Assembly: GCA_963759115.1 (NCBI GenBank)
Contig: CAVWXT010000006.1
Location: 310,001-374,000, forward strand
From: CAVWXT01 sp963759115
GTDB lineage: Bacteria; Planctomycetota; Planctomycetia; Pirellulales; Thermoguttaceae
Direction of reading: 5' to 3'
Length of the DNA stretch: 64,000 nucleotides
Numbering within the stretch: position 1 is the stretch's first letter; each line of letters begins with the position of its first letter. Made by a program: the position numbers and the translations under genes. The notes under the pieces are model-generated. The model had not been told where the DNA came from and made no database searches. It was given only the letters and a program-made list of their open reading frames with translations. Shown here in pieces: positions 36,676-47,328 of this stretch.

Positions 36676-38675
36676 CTACGGCGAAATCGCCGCGTTGTTC
36701 TTGGACCGGGCCTTGGCGGCATACTGTGTCATCTCGGCTCTTACGGCAGCAGCCAGGCGACGCGCACCTTGTTGCTCGGCAAGCCCCAGGGCCCTGGAAG
36801 CCGTTTCCAGGGCTTTGGAAAATCGCTCCGCTTTGCCGTACACCACGGCTACCTCCGCCAGCATGGCCGGCTCCCGGTCGCCGATTAGCGCCTCCGCCGC
36901 GTTGGCCATCTCGACGGCCTCGGCCCGATTCTGGAGCTGCTTGTCCGGGCCTTCCGCGAGCACGGTGGCCAGGGACAGGAGCGCGGGCACATTGTCCGGC
37001 TGCACGCGGAGGCCGCGGCGCCATTGGGCCGCGGCCTCGCGGAAGTTGCCTTCCCGGCCGAGGACATCGCCCAGCCCGAATAGCGAGGGAGCGTAGTCCG
37101 GGTCCGCATCCAGGGCGAGGCGGTAATGTCGGAGAGCCTGCGGGAGGTCGCTTCGCTGGCGAAAGATAGCGGCCAGATTGTTGTGGGCCACAGGAATATC
37201 CGGCTTGATGGCGATGGCGCTTTGATAGGCCGTCACGGCGTCATCATAGGCCCCCTTTTCGAAAAGCACGTGACCCAGGTCGACCCAGATCATCGGATCG
37301 TGCGGGTCCATGTCCAGGGCCGCGCGATCAGTGTTCCACCGCCTCGTCCCGCCGCTCGTGGGCTGCCAACCAGTCGCTCAGAAGGAGATGAGCCGTTACG
37401 GATGCCGGCGGGCAGGCGAGCGCGCGGGTCCAAAGCGTCTCGCTGTCGCGCCAGAACGAGAACCTGTCGCCGGGCGGCGCCCATAAGTGCCGCCAGAACC
37501 AGGACCGCAGCTACGCCACTTATCCAGCGAACACGCCGCCGAGACTCGGAAAACCGTGCGACGCCCCAGGCCAGGCCGATGCACAGTCCAATTTGAGGCA
37601 GGTAGGTATAGCGGTCGGCCATCGCCTGCTCTCCCACTTGAACCAGCCCGATCACGGGCACCAGCATGCCCAGATACCAAAGCCAACCGACCAGCAGATA
37701 CGGACATCGGCGGCGCGCCAGCACGATGCCCGTGGAAGCGGCGGCCAACAGCAGCAAGGCGCCAGCGACCTTCGCAGCCGGAATGCCATTGCCCGGATGA
37801 GGATAAAGAACGGACAATCCCACCGGGCAGACAAACTGGCCCAGATACGCGACGTAGGAAACGATGGCGTTGGCAATCCGGGCCGACAAGGGAAATGTCT
37901 CGACGGATCGCACGGCTTCGGCCTGCGCCAGGATGGTGGCCACCGCCGATCCCGCGGCCAGCGCCATCAGCGGAACCTTCTCCAACAGCACCCGTCGCGC
38001 GGCCGTGGGGTGGCTGCCTGGCCCGCGTCCGGCGGACTCGTTGGTTCCTCCGGGAAATTGGAGTCGCCCGAGCGGCCAATAGTCTAACAGAAGCAGAACG
38101 CATGGCAGGGTAATCAACATCGGCTTGGCCATCAGGCCCAAGGCGAAGAGGCCCACGACCACCAGATAGCGACGAAACGAGAAGGGGCGGCGGGTGTATG
38201 CAACGTAGGCGCCGAGCGTCAACATGAAGAACAAGCCGCTGAGGACGTCCTTCCGCTCGGCGATCCATGCCACCGATTCGGCCCGCAACGGATGAACGGC
38301 AAACACGGCGGCCGCCAGAGCGCTCGGCCAAATTTCGCCGCTCATTTGCCGCAGGACCAGGAACAGCAGGATCGCGGTTGCCGCGTGCAAGACGACGTTG
38401 GTGACGTGATGTCCCGCCGGGCGAAGGCCGTACAACTGGCAATCGAGCATGTGGGACAGTCCGCTGAGCGGGTGCCAGTTGCCGACGTGGCTGTGCGTGA
38501 AGACCCACCGTAGGCCGTTGAGCGTCAGGCCCTGGCTGATCTGCGGGTTCTTGGAGACGTACCCGGGGTCGTCGAAGTTGACGAAATCGTGCGTAGCGGT
38601 CTGTTCAAAGACGATGATGACGGCCAGCAGAAGGCAGCCGCACACAACCAGGGCAATCAAGCGATCTGAGATCAT
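36676..38675 (-). CDS. TMTC-like membrane protein with TPR tail (two frameshifts)
   Basis: The start MISDRLIALVVCGCLLLAVI opens a multi-span membrane domain with features seen in TMTC/planctomycete proteins: THDFVNFDDPGYVSKNPQIS, the GNWHPLSGLSHMLDCQLYGL loop, and HPLRAESVAWIAERKDVLSG. After about ten membrane segments the frame slips near 37480 and 37325 and continues as DPHDPMIWVDLGHVLFEKGA, a run of tetratricopeptide units (VAHNNLAAIFRQRSDLPQAL, YAPSLFGLGDVLGREGNFRE). Eukaryotic relatives transfer mannose to proteins; the bacterial activity is unproven. Length near 665 residues. Confidence 0.8.
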
Positions 38676-38823
38676 CCGTTTGCGTTCCTTGTGAGTCCGG
38701 AAACGCCACAAGCAGGCGCCGGACATGCCCAGCGCCTGCTTGTGTTGCGTGGAGTCGAAGGCCCGTGTTCCTCGATCCTCTCCAACCTCTCGTTTTCCTC
38801 GCGGGACTACGCCCGCTGAGTCG

Positions 38824-40022
38824 TTAGAAATCGGCGTCCACGGGCTTGGCTTCCGAGCGGGTGACCATGTACCGCATGACAACCGGGGTCAAGGTTTCCG
38901 CTAAGAAGTGTACGCTGCCATCCATGAACACGGCATTGCAGCCGCCCGGATGGAACGAGAACGGCTCGTCGTTCAATCCCTGGTTGTTCGACGTCCAGAG
39001 GTGTCCGACCGGACCGCCGGTCGGGTAGTTGTTCTGGTTGATGACCTTTCCGGTGTACGAAACCGTCTCGGCCTGATCGGTCGTCGGGCCGGAGACTCCG
39101 CTGCCGCCCGCGTCGGGATCGGCCCAACGCCACACGCCGCGGCGGCATATACCGCTCGCGGTCGTGGCGGTAACATCAGCCGCGTCGAGTTGACAAAGGG
39201 GATCGACGGCGGCGGGATCGGCGTAGCTGCCGGCCGTTCCCCCATAGGCCGCGCCGAGGCCGTCGGGCAGACGCGTCCCGCATCCTCGATGACACCGATG
39301 GTGTTGCTGAGGCCGTCGGAAATGGACCCAATCGGGACGCCCGTTGCCTTGGTGCCGTCGATGTAGTTCCCCGGGATATCCTTGCTGGTCCCAAGGTTCC
39401 TGCCGTCGGGGACCGTCATCGCTCCATCCATTCGGGTGGCATGATCGCGGACGCCCACCAACGGGTTCGGCCCGAGGCCGTCGCTAATGTCGGTGTAGAC
39501 CGTGGCGAAATAGTCCAAACCGCCGTAACCACAAGGGTCTTTGTAGCTCAAGTACGGATTGCTCGGGCACACGTACGTGTTGATCGTCCGCTGACACGTC
39601 ACGGAGTTGCACTTGCCGGTGGTCGAGTCGATCGTCGTGTCGCGGTAGCTCCTGGTCAGGTCCAACTGAACGTAGATGTCCTTCTGCTCGATGTACGGCA
39701 ACAGGTGCGTGAACAGCGAGTGCTTGGAGAAACACGACGAGGGCGCCGTCTTACTGGCGTTGATCGTGTAATCAGTTCCCTCGCCGCCGGTGGGCAACTT
39801 CCGGTACACCGACTCAAAATTGAGAATCCCCAGTCCGATCTGCTTCAGGTTGTTGGAACACTGGGATCGGCGGGCGGCTTCGCGGGCGGCTTGCACCGCG
39901 GGAAGCAACAGCCCGATCAACATGCCAATAATGGCAATCACGACCAACAGTTCGATCAGCGTAAAGCCGCGTCGTTTGCAGGCACCAGCCCGCCCAGGTC
40001 TGTCGTCTCGACTCCATCTCAT
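38824..40022 (-). CDS. DUF1559 pseudopilin-like protein (one frameshift)
   Basis: The start at 40022 follows GGAGGTGCGAG. The leader is KRRGFTLIELLVVIAIIGML and the conserved region RRSQCSNNLKQIGLGILNFE follows. The C-terminal part is in another frame after about 39150: ATTDQAETVSY-like sequence and HPGGCNAVFMDGSVHFLAET with the H-x9-DG motif, ending KPVDADF. The product is about 399 residues and probably whole in the genome. A two-copy 73-bp repeat lies in its promoter region. Confidence 0.9.
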
Positions 40023-40108
40023 CTCGCACCTCCTAGAAAAGGAAACAGGACTTGCCCCCGCCGAGATCAACAGCGATCTCGGGAACGGGTGAATCATCGC
40101 CAACCCAT

Positions 40109-40254
40109 GTGAGCATTTGATGATTGGGAAAAGAGTCTTCCGTCAATTTCGTGTTAGAAAGGCATTAACAATCGCCGACTCGTGTTAGGGCTTGATGTTT
40201 GAAAAAATAGTCTTCGGTCAAATTCGTGTTAGAAGAGCGCTAATCGTCGCCGAC
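40109..40254. repeat. Two-copy 73-bp tandem repeat upstream of the DUF1559 gene
   Basis: The units run 40109-40179 and 40182-40254. Shared blocks are TTTGATG/CTTGATG, AGTCTTC-GTCAA, TTCGTGTTAGAA and ATCGYCGCCGAC-like ends. The unit ends about 90 to 230 bases before the gene start on the minus strand, where a promoter or operators are expected. Confidence 0.7.
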
Positions 40255-40387
40255 CGTTGATCGCGCCCGATGTGCAGCGTCGTGCGGCAAACTGGGCCCC
40301 TCCCCTCTTTTCCGCCTGGATTCGGCCGGCCCGAGGGTACGATAATCCTTGTTGGTCGAGTGTTCGTCTCCCGGAGCCGGCCATACG

Positions 40388-40447
40388 GTAGGACGGATTT
40401 CCCAATCCGTCCCCCGAGAACGGGCCGGATTGGGGAGTCCGTCTTAC
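40388..40447. repeat. GGACGGATT inverted repeat
   Basis: GTAGGACGGATTTCCCAATC (arm 40388-40409) faces CGGATTGGGGAGTCCGTCTT (arm 40426-40447), complementary at 19 of 22 positions. A related small stem, GACGGATCAGGAAATCCGTC, occurs at 41821-41840. Confidence 0.7.
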
Positions 40448-40500
40448 AGGTAAACCGCCAACTTGCCGTTTTGGGGGCCTTGAGTCCTCCCGCGGATGTC

Positions 40501-41181
40501 ATGGAAACCTCGCTGCACCGCGATCTGAAAGCCCTCTATGCCGGCGAAGACGCCCAATTCGAGGTGCCGCTGGGCGACTATCGCATTGACGTAACGTGCG
40601 GCGGCCGGCTGGTGGAGATCCAGCACGGGTCGCTGGCCGCCATCCGCGACAAGGTGAAAGTCCTGTTGAAGGACCATACGGTCGTCGTGGTCAAGCCGAT
40701 CGTGGTCGAGAAGGTGCTGGTGAAGCGGGAGAGCCTGAACGGCCCGGTGACCTTGCGGCGGAAGAGCCCCAAGCGGGGCACGCTGCTGGACCTGTTCGAC
40801 GACCTGGTGCATTTCACACGGGTGTTCCCCCACAAGCGGTTGACGCTGGAGGTGCCGCTGGTCGACGTCGAGGAGTGGCGCTATCCCGGTCACGGGCGTC
40901 GCCGGCGGTGGCGGTTGAACGATTATCAAGTCGAGGATCAGAAGCTCGTGGCCGTACACGCCATCCATCGTTTTCAGACGGCCGCCGACCTGGCCCGGTT
41001 GGCCGGCAGCGGTCTGCCGCAGCCCTTCCACTCCGGCCACCTGGCCGAATCGCTCCAGGTACACCGTTGGATCGCCCAGCGGATCGCCTATTGCTTTCGC
41101 CAGACGGGGGCAGTCCGCGAGATCGGCAAGCAGGGGAACGCGCGGCTCTACGAGTTTGCCACGGCCAGGAAGGCGGGGTAG
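40501..41181 (+). CDS. Possible PD-(D/E)xK nuclease-like protein (226 aa)
   Basis: The frame METSLHRDLKALYAGEDAQF continues with DYRIDVTCGGRLVEIQHGSL, an arrangement of acidic residue, Asp and E-x-Q that recalls the PD-(D/E)xK nuclease core. A basic segment (LRRKSPKRGTLLDLFDDLVH) and a C-terminal winged-helix-like part (SLQVHRWIAQRIAYCFRQTG) follow. I know no characterised relative; conserved hypothetical proteins of this type occur in planctomycetes. It stands alone on the plus strand with a hairpin repeat in its leader. The nuclease reading is an inference from pattern only. Confidence 0.65.
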   Translation: METSLHRDLKALYAGEDAQFEVPLGDYRIDVTCGGRLVEIQHGSLAAIRDKVKVLLKDHTVVVVKPIVVEKVLVKRESLNGPVTLRRKSPKRGTLLDLFDDLVHFTRVFPHKRLTLEVPLVDVEEWRYPGHGRRRRWRLNDYQVEDQKLVAVHAIHRFQTAADLARLAGSGLPQPFHSGHLAESLQVHRWIAQRIAYCFRQTGAVREIGKQGNARLYEFATARKAG

Positions 41182-41291
41182 ACGCGCCTGTCGAGACAAG
41201 CCTGAGTTGGGGCGACAGTTGCACTGTCGCTCCAGGGCTGGCCGTGCAATGCCTGGTTAGCCATCACTTGGCGGCGATCGAAGCACTTTGG

Positions 41292-41813
41292 TCATCGGAA
41301 TGCAATCCAGGGTGATCCGCGAGGCGATTGGTATATCCCGATCGCTTCACCCACGAAACCACAACTCCGATAAAACTCGGCTGCGTTCAGAGTCGAATCC
41401 AGCGTCAACTTCGTCAAGCCTGCGGCGTGGCCAATTTCTTCCAGAAACGACACCATTTGCTTGCCGATGCCGCGTCCCATCATGTCGGGGCGTACCATGA
41501 TTGCGTCCAAGCGCCCCGTGTTGCAATCGATCATTCCTGTTCCAACGACCGCATCGTTGACGGTGGCAACGTAGAACTGTTCCACGACAAATTGAATGAA
41601 TTGCTCGGTGATCTCGCCCTTGGTCCAGATCGCAAGCGATTCCGGCGGGTAGTGCCCTTTGCACTGGCTCAAAATCGCGGCGTTGCGTATTTCCCACGCC
41701 GCGGCCGCATCGTCAGCACAGGCTTTTCTGATTCTCGTTTCCAAGGGATTGATGGCTAACTTGCCCTGTATCGTGATTTCCGCTTCCTTGCACGATGGAT
41801 TTTCCAACCCCAA
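41292..41813 (-). CDS. GNAT-family N-acetyltransferase
   Basis: The core RIRKACADDAAAAWEIRNAA, then FYVATVNDAVVGTGMIDCNT, RLDAIMVRPDMMGRGIGKQM (the acetyl-CoA loop, pattern R-x2-G-x-G/A) and LTLDSTLNAAEFYRSCGFVG show a GNAT enzyme of about 150 residues. It transfers an acetyl group to an amine; the acceptor is unknown. No ATG is available at the N-terminus: TTG at 41813 and TTG at 41744 (just before ETRIRKACADD) are both candidates, and the shorter form fits the family better. Confidence 0.8.
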   Translation of the reverse strand: MGLENPSCKEAEITIQGKLAINPLETRIRKACADDAAAAWEIRNAAILSQCKGHYPPESLAIWTKGEITEQFIQFVVEQFYVATVNDAVVGTGMIDCNTGRLDAIMVRPDMMGRGIGKQMVSFLEEIGHAAGLTKLTLDSTLNAAEFYRSCGFVGEAIGIYQSPRGSPWIAFR

Positions 41814-41847
41814 CGAACCGGACGGATCAGGAAATCCGTCCTACGTC

Positions 41848-42121
41848 TTATTTCACCGGGTCTTCGATCCAACGACGGTAGCACGGCCCGCAAAGGTGGA
41901 GGACGAGCCGGCGATAGACCTGGTCCATCAGTTCTTGCTCCGACAAGTCGCGCATCTGGTCGATCAGCCGTTGAATCTCCGCCCTGGGATCGCGCTCCAG
42001 GTCTTCTGCCGAAAAGCTCGGCGGCGTGGGATCGGCCATCGCCTCGATCCGCACCACGTAGAAGTCGCCTTGTCCCGGCGTCAACTCTGAGCCGCAGCGG
42101 CGCAGAGCAACACGGACACAT
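41848..42121 (-). CDS. Small conserved protein with paired cysteines
   Basis: The frame from TTG 42084 reads GDFYVVRIEAMADPTPPSFS, RAEIQRLIDQMRDLSEQELM and ends LVLHLCGPCYRRWIEDPVK. Just upstream in another frame is MCPCCSAPL, and in the frame of the protein RRCGSELTPGQ. A start at 42121 with one indel would give two Cys-x2-Cys pairs, suggesting zinc binding. The C-terminal CGPCYRRWIEDP block is typical of a planctomycete family with no known role. It lies 18 bases after the stop of the glycosidase gene, so they may be co-transcribed. Confidence 0.6.
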
Positions 42122-42139
42122 CGGGTTGAGCGGGCCTGT

Positions 42140-43534
42140 TCATCGACCGTCGGCGGCCTCCAGAATCAGCAGGGCGTCTTCCCAACCGTCGGGCGTCGAG
42201 TACGACTTCACGCCGGTATTGGATTCCTGGCCGAGGGGCGTCGCTTCGCCGGTGATCGGATTGACCCAAGCTACGTTGACCTTGGGGGCAGCGATCTTGC
42301 TCATGTTGACCGAGAAGGATGCCTTTTCGGATAGATAGAGCATGGCCCACTTGCCGTCCTGGTGCCGGGCGGCCAGGTGGAGCAGATCGTTTCCGGCGGG
42401 CTTTTCGTTGCCGGTGGGCTTTCTTCCGCCCGTCTGATACGGTCCCAGCTTGCGGACGTAGGCGCTGCGTTCTTTGTCGGTGGGAAAATCGATCGGCAGC
42501 GGCGCGTCGCTGATCCGGCCGCCCGCGGCAAACACGCCTTGGTCGGGCACCAGCCGCCACCACTCCTTGCGGGCCAGGAAGATTTTCTTGAGCACGCCCA
42601 TTTGGGCCGCCGCGGGCGCGTCGAGGGACTGCTTCCACGTCGGCAGGATGCGCCAACTGTCGTTGTGCCCGTAGCCGTGGTGCCCCCCGGCGAGATACGA
42701 ATAGTAGGCCTGCCGCCGCACCCACAACGGCGTGACCTCGAAACTGTATTCCATGCCCGCCTCGTACGCGCCCTCGGCCATGACCACCGGCTTGGTAGGC
42801 TTCAGATTGTAGTCGTAGGTCACCATCGGATAGATCAACTTGACGGCGTTCCACGTCTGGATCGTGTTGAAATCGAGCCAGCTCTCGCTGTGGAGGAAAC
42901 TGGACGAGTAGGGCGAGGGATCGGGATGGACCGTGATGAGGTGCCGGCCCCCGTCTCCTTCACGCAGGCCGGCCGCCAGATCGCGCGTGATCGGCAGGAA
43001 CGACGGCTTGGCCTCGGGCACCAGCGCCCACACCACGTTCGGCACGTCCTTGTAACGCTGGCCCAGCCACTTGGCCCAGCGACGCGCGTTGTCGGCCGTG
43101 ATGTACTTGCGGCACGTCTGATGATAGATCGTCATGAGCACGATCGTGTTGTCGTCGCGGGCCATCTGCAACACTGCGTCCACGTTGCGGAAATACGCAT
43201 CGTTGGGCATGGCCGGATCGTTGTTCAACCAAGGCTTCTGGCCATAGACGTTGGGCTTGGTGCCGTCGCCCACGCCGGTGAGCATGACCTGCACCACCGA
43301 GAAGCCGCTCCCCTTGGATTTCTCCAGAATGAGCTTGGCCTCTTCCTGCGTAAACCCGCGGAAGAGTTCCCATTGCGTGGTGGCGAGCCAGAACAGAGGT
43401 GTGCCGTTCTGGTCGACGAAATACCGGCCGTTCTCGCTGACCTTCACCGGCAGCGTCGTCTGTTGGGCCGATGCAATGGACCCGATGAACAGGAACGCCA
43501 ACAGCAGCATGACGTTCTTCGTGGTTCGCTTCAT
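42140..43534 (-). CDS. Secreted DUF4038 (apiosidase-like) glycoside hydrolase
   Basis: MKRTTKNVMLLLAFLFIGSI is a signal peptide cut near ASAQQTT. The TIM-barrel DUF4038 domain follows: RYFVDQNGTPLFWLATTQWE, EEAKLILEKSKGSGFSVVQV, and the acid residues in NVVWALVPEAKPSF and KPVVMAEGAYEAG, likely catalytic. The C-terminal part (WAMLYLSEKASFSVNMSKIA, WVNPITGEATPLG) matches the collagen-binding-like beta-sandwich that often follows DUF4038. About 464 residues. It should cleave glycosidic bonds of plant-type or other polysaccharides outside the cytoplasm; the exact substrate is unknown. Intact gene. Confidence 0.87.
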   Translation of the reverse strand: MKRTTKNVMLLLAFLFIGSIASAQQTTLPVKVSENGRYFVDQNGTPLFWLATTQWELFRGFTQEEAKLILEKSKGSGFSVVQVMLTGVGDGTKPNVYGQKPWLNNDPAMPNDAYFRNVDAVLQMARDDNTIVLMTIYHQTCRKYITADNARRWAKWLGQRYKDVPNVVWALVPEAKPSFLPITRDLAAGLREGDGGRHLITVHPDPSPYSSSFLHSESWLDFNTIQTWNAVKLIYPMVTYDYNLKPTKPVVMAEGAYEAGMEYSFEVTPLWVRRQAYYSYLAGGHHGYGHNDSWRILPTWKQSLDAPAAAQMGVLKKIFLARKEWWRLVPDQGVFAAGGRISDAPLPIDFPTDKERSAYVRKLGPYQTGGRKPTGNEKPAGNDLLHLAARHQDGKWAMLYLSEKASFSVNMSKIAAPKVNVAWVNPITGEATPLGQESNTGVKSYSTPDGWEDALLILEAADGR

Positions 43535-43556
43535 TTCTTTTCGCCCTTTCGGCTAT

Positions 43557-43970
43557 CTATTTCGCGGGCACTTTGCCGAGCACGTCGATGAACTTCTGCA
43601 GTTCGGCGGTGGCCTTCTTCGGCGTGCCGTCCTTCGACGGGTTGGTGGCATCGATGGCCGCGTCCATCTGGGTGTCGATCTCCGTCCACAGCTTCGGGTC
43701 GGCCTTCTTCATGTCCTCGGTGCCCTTGTCGAACGCCTTCTCCAAGTCCTTGGTCTTGGGGAAGGCCTCGGCCAGTTTGTCGTCGCCGGCCAGCTTCATG
43801 GCTTCCGAGGCCAGCTTCTTGTACTCCGACATGTCGTGGTTATAGTCTCCCGACTTGGCCCCGGCCTTGGCCGCCGTCTTGGAGGGCGCCGCATTGTCTT
43901 TGCACGAAACAAACAAAGGCATCGCCAGCAACAGCAGGCTGATGCTCAGGGTGATGTGCGCACGGGTCAT
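43557..43970 (-). CDS. Small putative lipoprotein, Lys/Asp rich
   Basis: MTRAHITLSISLLLLAMPLF ends with the lipobox LFVSC. The mature 115 residues are charged and helical (YKKLASEAMKLAGDDKLAEA, FDKGTEDMKKADPKLWTEID) and contain no known domain. It is 22 bases downstream of the glycosidase start side on the same strand and may be transcribed with it. A role as a secreted binding or spacer protein is only a guess. Confidence 0.65.
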   Translation of the reverse strand: MTRAHITLSISLLLLAMPLFVSCKDNAAPSKTAAKAGAKSGDYNHDMSEYKKLASEAMKLAGDDKLAEAFPKTKDLEKAFDKGTEDMKKADPKLWTEIDTQMDAAIDATNPSKDGTPKKATAELQKFIDVLGKVPAK

Positions 43971-44150
43971 GGCTTTCTCCTTTTTCGTTACTCTGCTTCG
44001 GGAACGTTGGTCTTGCGTGCCGCAGAAGGGGACAGGTCCGTGTTTTCGGCCCGCGTCTGTTCCCAGAACACGGCTTCCGGCCGAAAAACGGACCAGTCCC
44101 CGGCTCGTCCGTAAACGTTACGGTGAATGTAAGCGCGGGCCGCGCGGATG

Positions 44151-47100
44151 TCAAGCCGCCGCCGCGCCTCGCCGCTGCAGGGCCAGGTATCCCACGGGAA
44201 CCAAGAGCCGGGTCAACAGCATGTTGGCGATCAGTCCGCCGATCACCGCGATCGCCAAAGGTTGCTGCATTTGTGCCCCGGGCCCCATGCCAAAGGCCAA
44301 GGGCAGCAGGCCGAAGATCGTACACAGGCTGGTCATGAGGATCGGCCGGAAGCGGGTGCGGCCGGCCTGGACCAGGGCCTGGTTCAGCGGCAGTCCGCCC
44401 TGGTGCAATTGGCCGATGTACTCGATGAGGATGATGCCGTTCTTCACGTCGAGCCCGATCAAGCAGGATCGCCCCCATGAACGACGAAACGTTCAACGGC
44501 GTGTGCGTCAGCCAGAGGGCCAGCATGGCGCTGGCCAGCGAGATCGGTTGGGTGAGGAAGATCAGAAGCGGCAGCGTCAGGCTGCGGAACTGGAAGCCCA
44601 GCAGGAGGAATACCAGCCCGCCGCCACGACCAGCACCATGCCCAGGCTGGCGAACGACTCCTGTTGCGACTTGTAGTTGCCGGCCAGTTCCCAGCGATAG
44701 CCGGCCGGGAACTTCAACTGCGGCAGCAGTTCCTGGAGCTTGCGGGTCACGCTGCCCAGGTCGTTGGCGTTCTCCAACTCGGCGGTCACGTTGATCATCG
44801 GCTGCTGGTTCTCGCGCCACAACTCGTTGGCACTGGGTTCGACTTGGATCGAGGCCACCTGGCGCAGGAGGACGAAACCGGCGGCCGGGCTGGCGGCCGG
44901 CGCAGTGCCCGCCGGAACACTGGCGGCCAGTGGCGCCGGCCGCGCCCAGGCTGATCGGCAGGCCGCTCCAGCCGTTGCCGGTCGTAACGAACGGCGTCCG
45001 GGTAGCGGACGCGGATGTTGGTAATGCGGTCTTGCTGGGGCAGCGTGCTGGCCACCTGCCCATACAGGGCGGCGCTGATCTGCGATTCCACGTCCATCGA
45101 GGTCAGGCCGACCCGCGCGGCCTGCACGCTATCGGGCCGGACGATCAGGTCCGAGTTCTCCAGTTCCACGTGGGTATCGACGTCCTTGGCCTCGGTTTGC
45201 TTCACGATGTCGCCGACCTGCCAGGCCAGCTTGCGGAGCACGGCCAGATCGGGCCCGAAGACCTTGACCTCGATGGGCTGGTCGCGCCGGAAAGGTCGTT
45301 GATCTGGTCTTCGATGAGGGCTTTGAAGCTCGGTTTTGTCCTTCAGTTCGGGGATCGGTTGCCGTCAACCGCCGGCGCAGATCCTCGCGGATTTCCGCGC
45401 CGGTGTGCTTCCGTTGGCCCGACGGCTTGAGGCTCACCAGGATGTCGCCCGTGTGCGGCTCGGTGGCGAAGAAGCCGAGTTCGGCCCCCGTGCGGCGGAT
45501 GTAGCCGCTGATGTCGGGCGTATCCAGCAACAAGGCCTCGACCCGCCGCAGCACGGCGTCGGTCTGCTGGAGGGAAGTGCCGACCGGCATCTCGTAATCC
45601 AGGACGAAGGCCCCTTCGTCCATTTCGGGCATGAAGCCGCTGTCGACGTTCTGGTAGAGCCACCAGGCCGGCACGACGGCCAGAAGCGCCAGGGCGATGA
45701 CGGTCCGCGGCATCCGCAGCCCCACCCGCAGCAGCCCTTCGTAGCCGCCGGCCAGGACGTTGTAGATCGGGCCCGCTGTGCGGCATCCGCCGCCGTCCCA
45801 GGAAGCGGGCGGCCAACACGGGCACGAGCGTCAGGCTGATGACCATCGAGACCAGCAGGGCCACCGACAACGCCAGGCTCAACGACTGGAAGAACTGCCC
45901 GATCACGCCGCGGACGAACGCCAGCGGCACGAACACCAGGATCGTCGTCAGGGTCGAGCCGATCACGGCGCCGCTGATCTCGCGGCTGGCCGCGGCGATG
46001 GCGTCGTCGCCCGTCTGCCCTTCCGCCATGTGCCGGGCGATGTTCTCCACGACCACCACCGAGTCGTCGATAATCAGGCCGATCGCCACCGCCAGGCCCC
46101 CCAGCGACATCAGGTTGAGCGTGTCGCCGGTCAAACGGAGGAAGAAGAAACTGATGGTCAGGCTCAAGGGGATCGAGATGGCCGCCAGCAGCGTCGCGCG
46201 AATGCTCTTGAGGAACATCAAGAGGATCAGCACGCTGAACAGGCCGCCGATCAAGATCGCGTCGCGGACGTTGTCGATGGCCGTCCGCACCAGCAGGGCC
46301 TGGTCGTAGACGGGCACGATGTGGATGCCTTTCGCCGTGGCCGACGGGCGGGCTGTCTCCAGCATCCGATTGAGTTCGGAGGAAACCGTCAGGGCGTTGC
46401 CGCCCAAGCGGCGAAAGACCGTCAGCACGACGGCATCGCTACCCCGCCCGTCGAAGTCCTGGCGGATCGCCATGGTGCGGTCTTCATGGGTGATGATCAC
46501 CCGCCCCAGGTCGCGCACGCGGATCGCCTGGCCGTTCTTCTCGGCGACGACGCGGTTCTCCAGCTCCTGGGGATCGACGATCTGCGTGTTCGTCAACACC
46601 TGGAACTGCCGCGCCTCGCGGTCCATCCGGCCCACGGCCTTCATGCGGTGCTCTTTGCCCAGCCGATCGGCCACTTCCACCAGCGACAGGCCGGCGGCGA
46701 CCAGCGGACTCCGGCTCGACCTCGACGACGATCTCGCGGATGTCTCCACCCTGGACCGTGACATAGGAGACGTCGGGGATGCGGCAGATGCGGGGCCGCA
46801 AATCGTAGAAGGCGTAATCGTGCAGCGCCGAAGGGTCGCGCCCGCCGGTGACGGCGAACGAGATGATCGGGAAGACCGAGGGCGTCTGCCGCTCGACGAT
46901 CGTGCTGGTGCCCGGCGGAAGCTGCGCCGCCACGTCGGCCATCTTCGCCCGCACGTCGTTCAGGGCCTGGATCATGTCGGTGCCGGCCACGAAATCCACG
47001 CGGACCTCGCGCGGCCCCGCGAACCGATTTCGACTGCACCCGCAGCACGCCCAGCACCACGTTGACGGCTTCTTCGATCGGCCGGGTCACGCCGATCTCG

Positions 47101-47328
47101 ACGTCCTTGACCGCCAGGCCGGGCGTCTGCACGATGACGATGATCCGCGGAAAGGCCACCTCGGGATAGATGCCGCTGGGCATGTGCAGCATCGCGTACA
47201 CCCCGGCGGCGGTCAGCAGGACCGTAACCAGCAAGATCAGGCCGAAGTAGGGACGCGCCAGCCGTGAGCACGTTGTGCCCACTCGGCACCGGGCGGGATT
47301 CCGCTCCCTGGGGTGCAGTCAAGCTCAC
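44151..47328 (-). CDS. RND efflux permease (many frameshifts)
   Basis: The GTG start at 47328 shares bases with the stop of the adaptor gene (GTGA), a translational coupling. Pieces in several frames follow in family order: LARPYFGLILLVTVLLTAAG (helix 1), AVNVVLGVLRVQSKS, RQTPSVFPIISFAVTGGRDP, NALTVSSELNRMLETARPSA, GGLAVAIGLIIDDSVVVVEN (helix 4 with the proton-relay Asp-Asp), LTTILVFVPLAFVRGVIGQF, EMDEGAFVLDYEMPVGTSLQ, and the last helices NGIILIEYIGQLHQGGLPLN. At least eight indels divide it. The joined length is about 1,050 residues, normal for AcrB/CusA-type pumps. It exports drugs or metals using the proton gradient. Confidence 0.9.
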
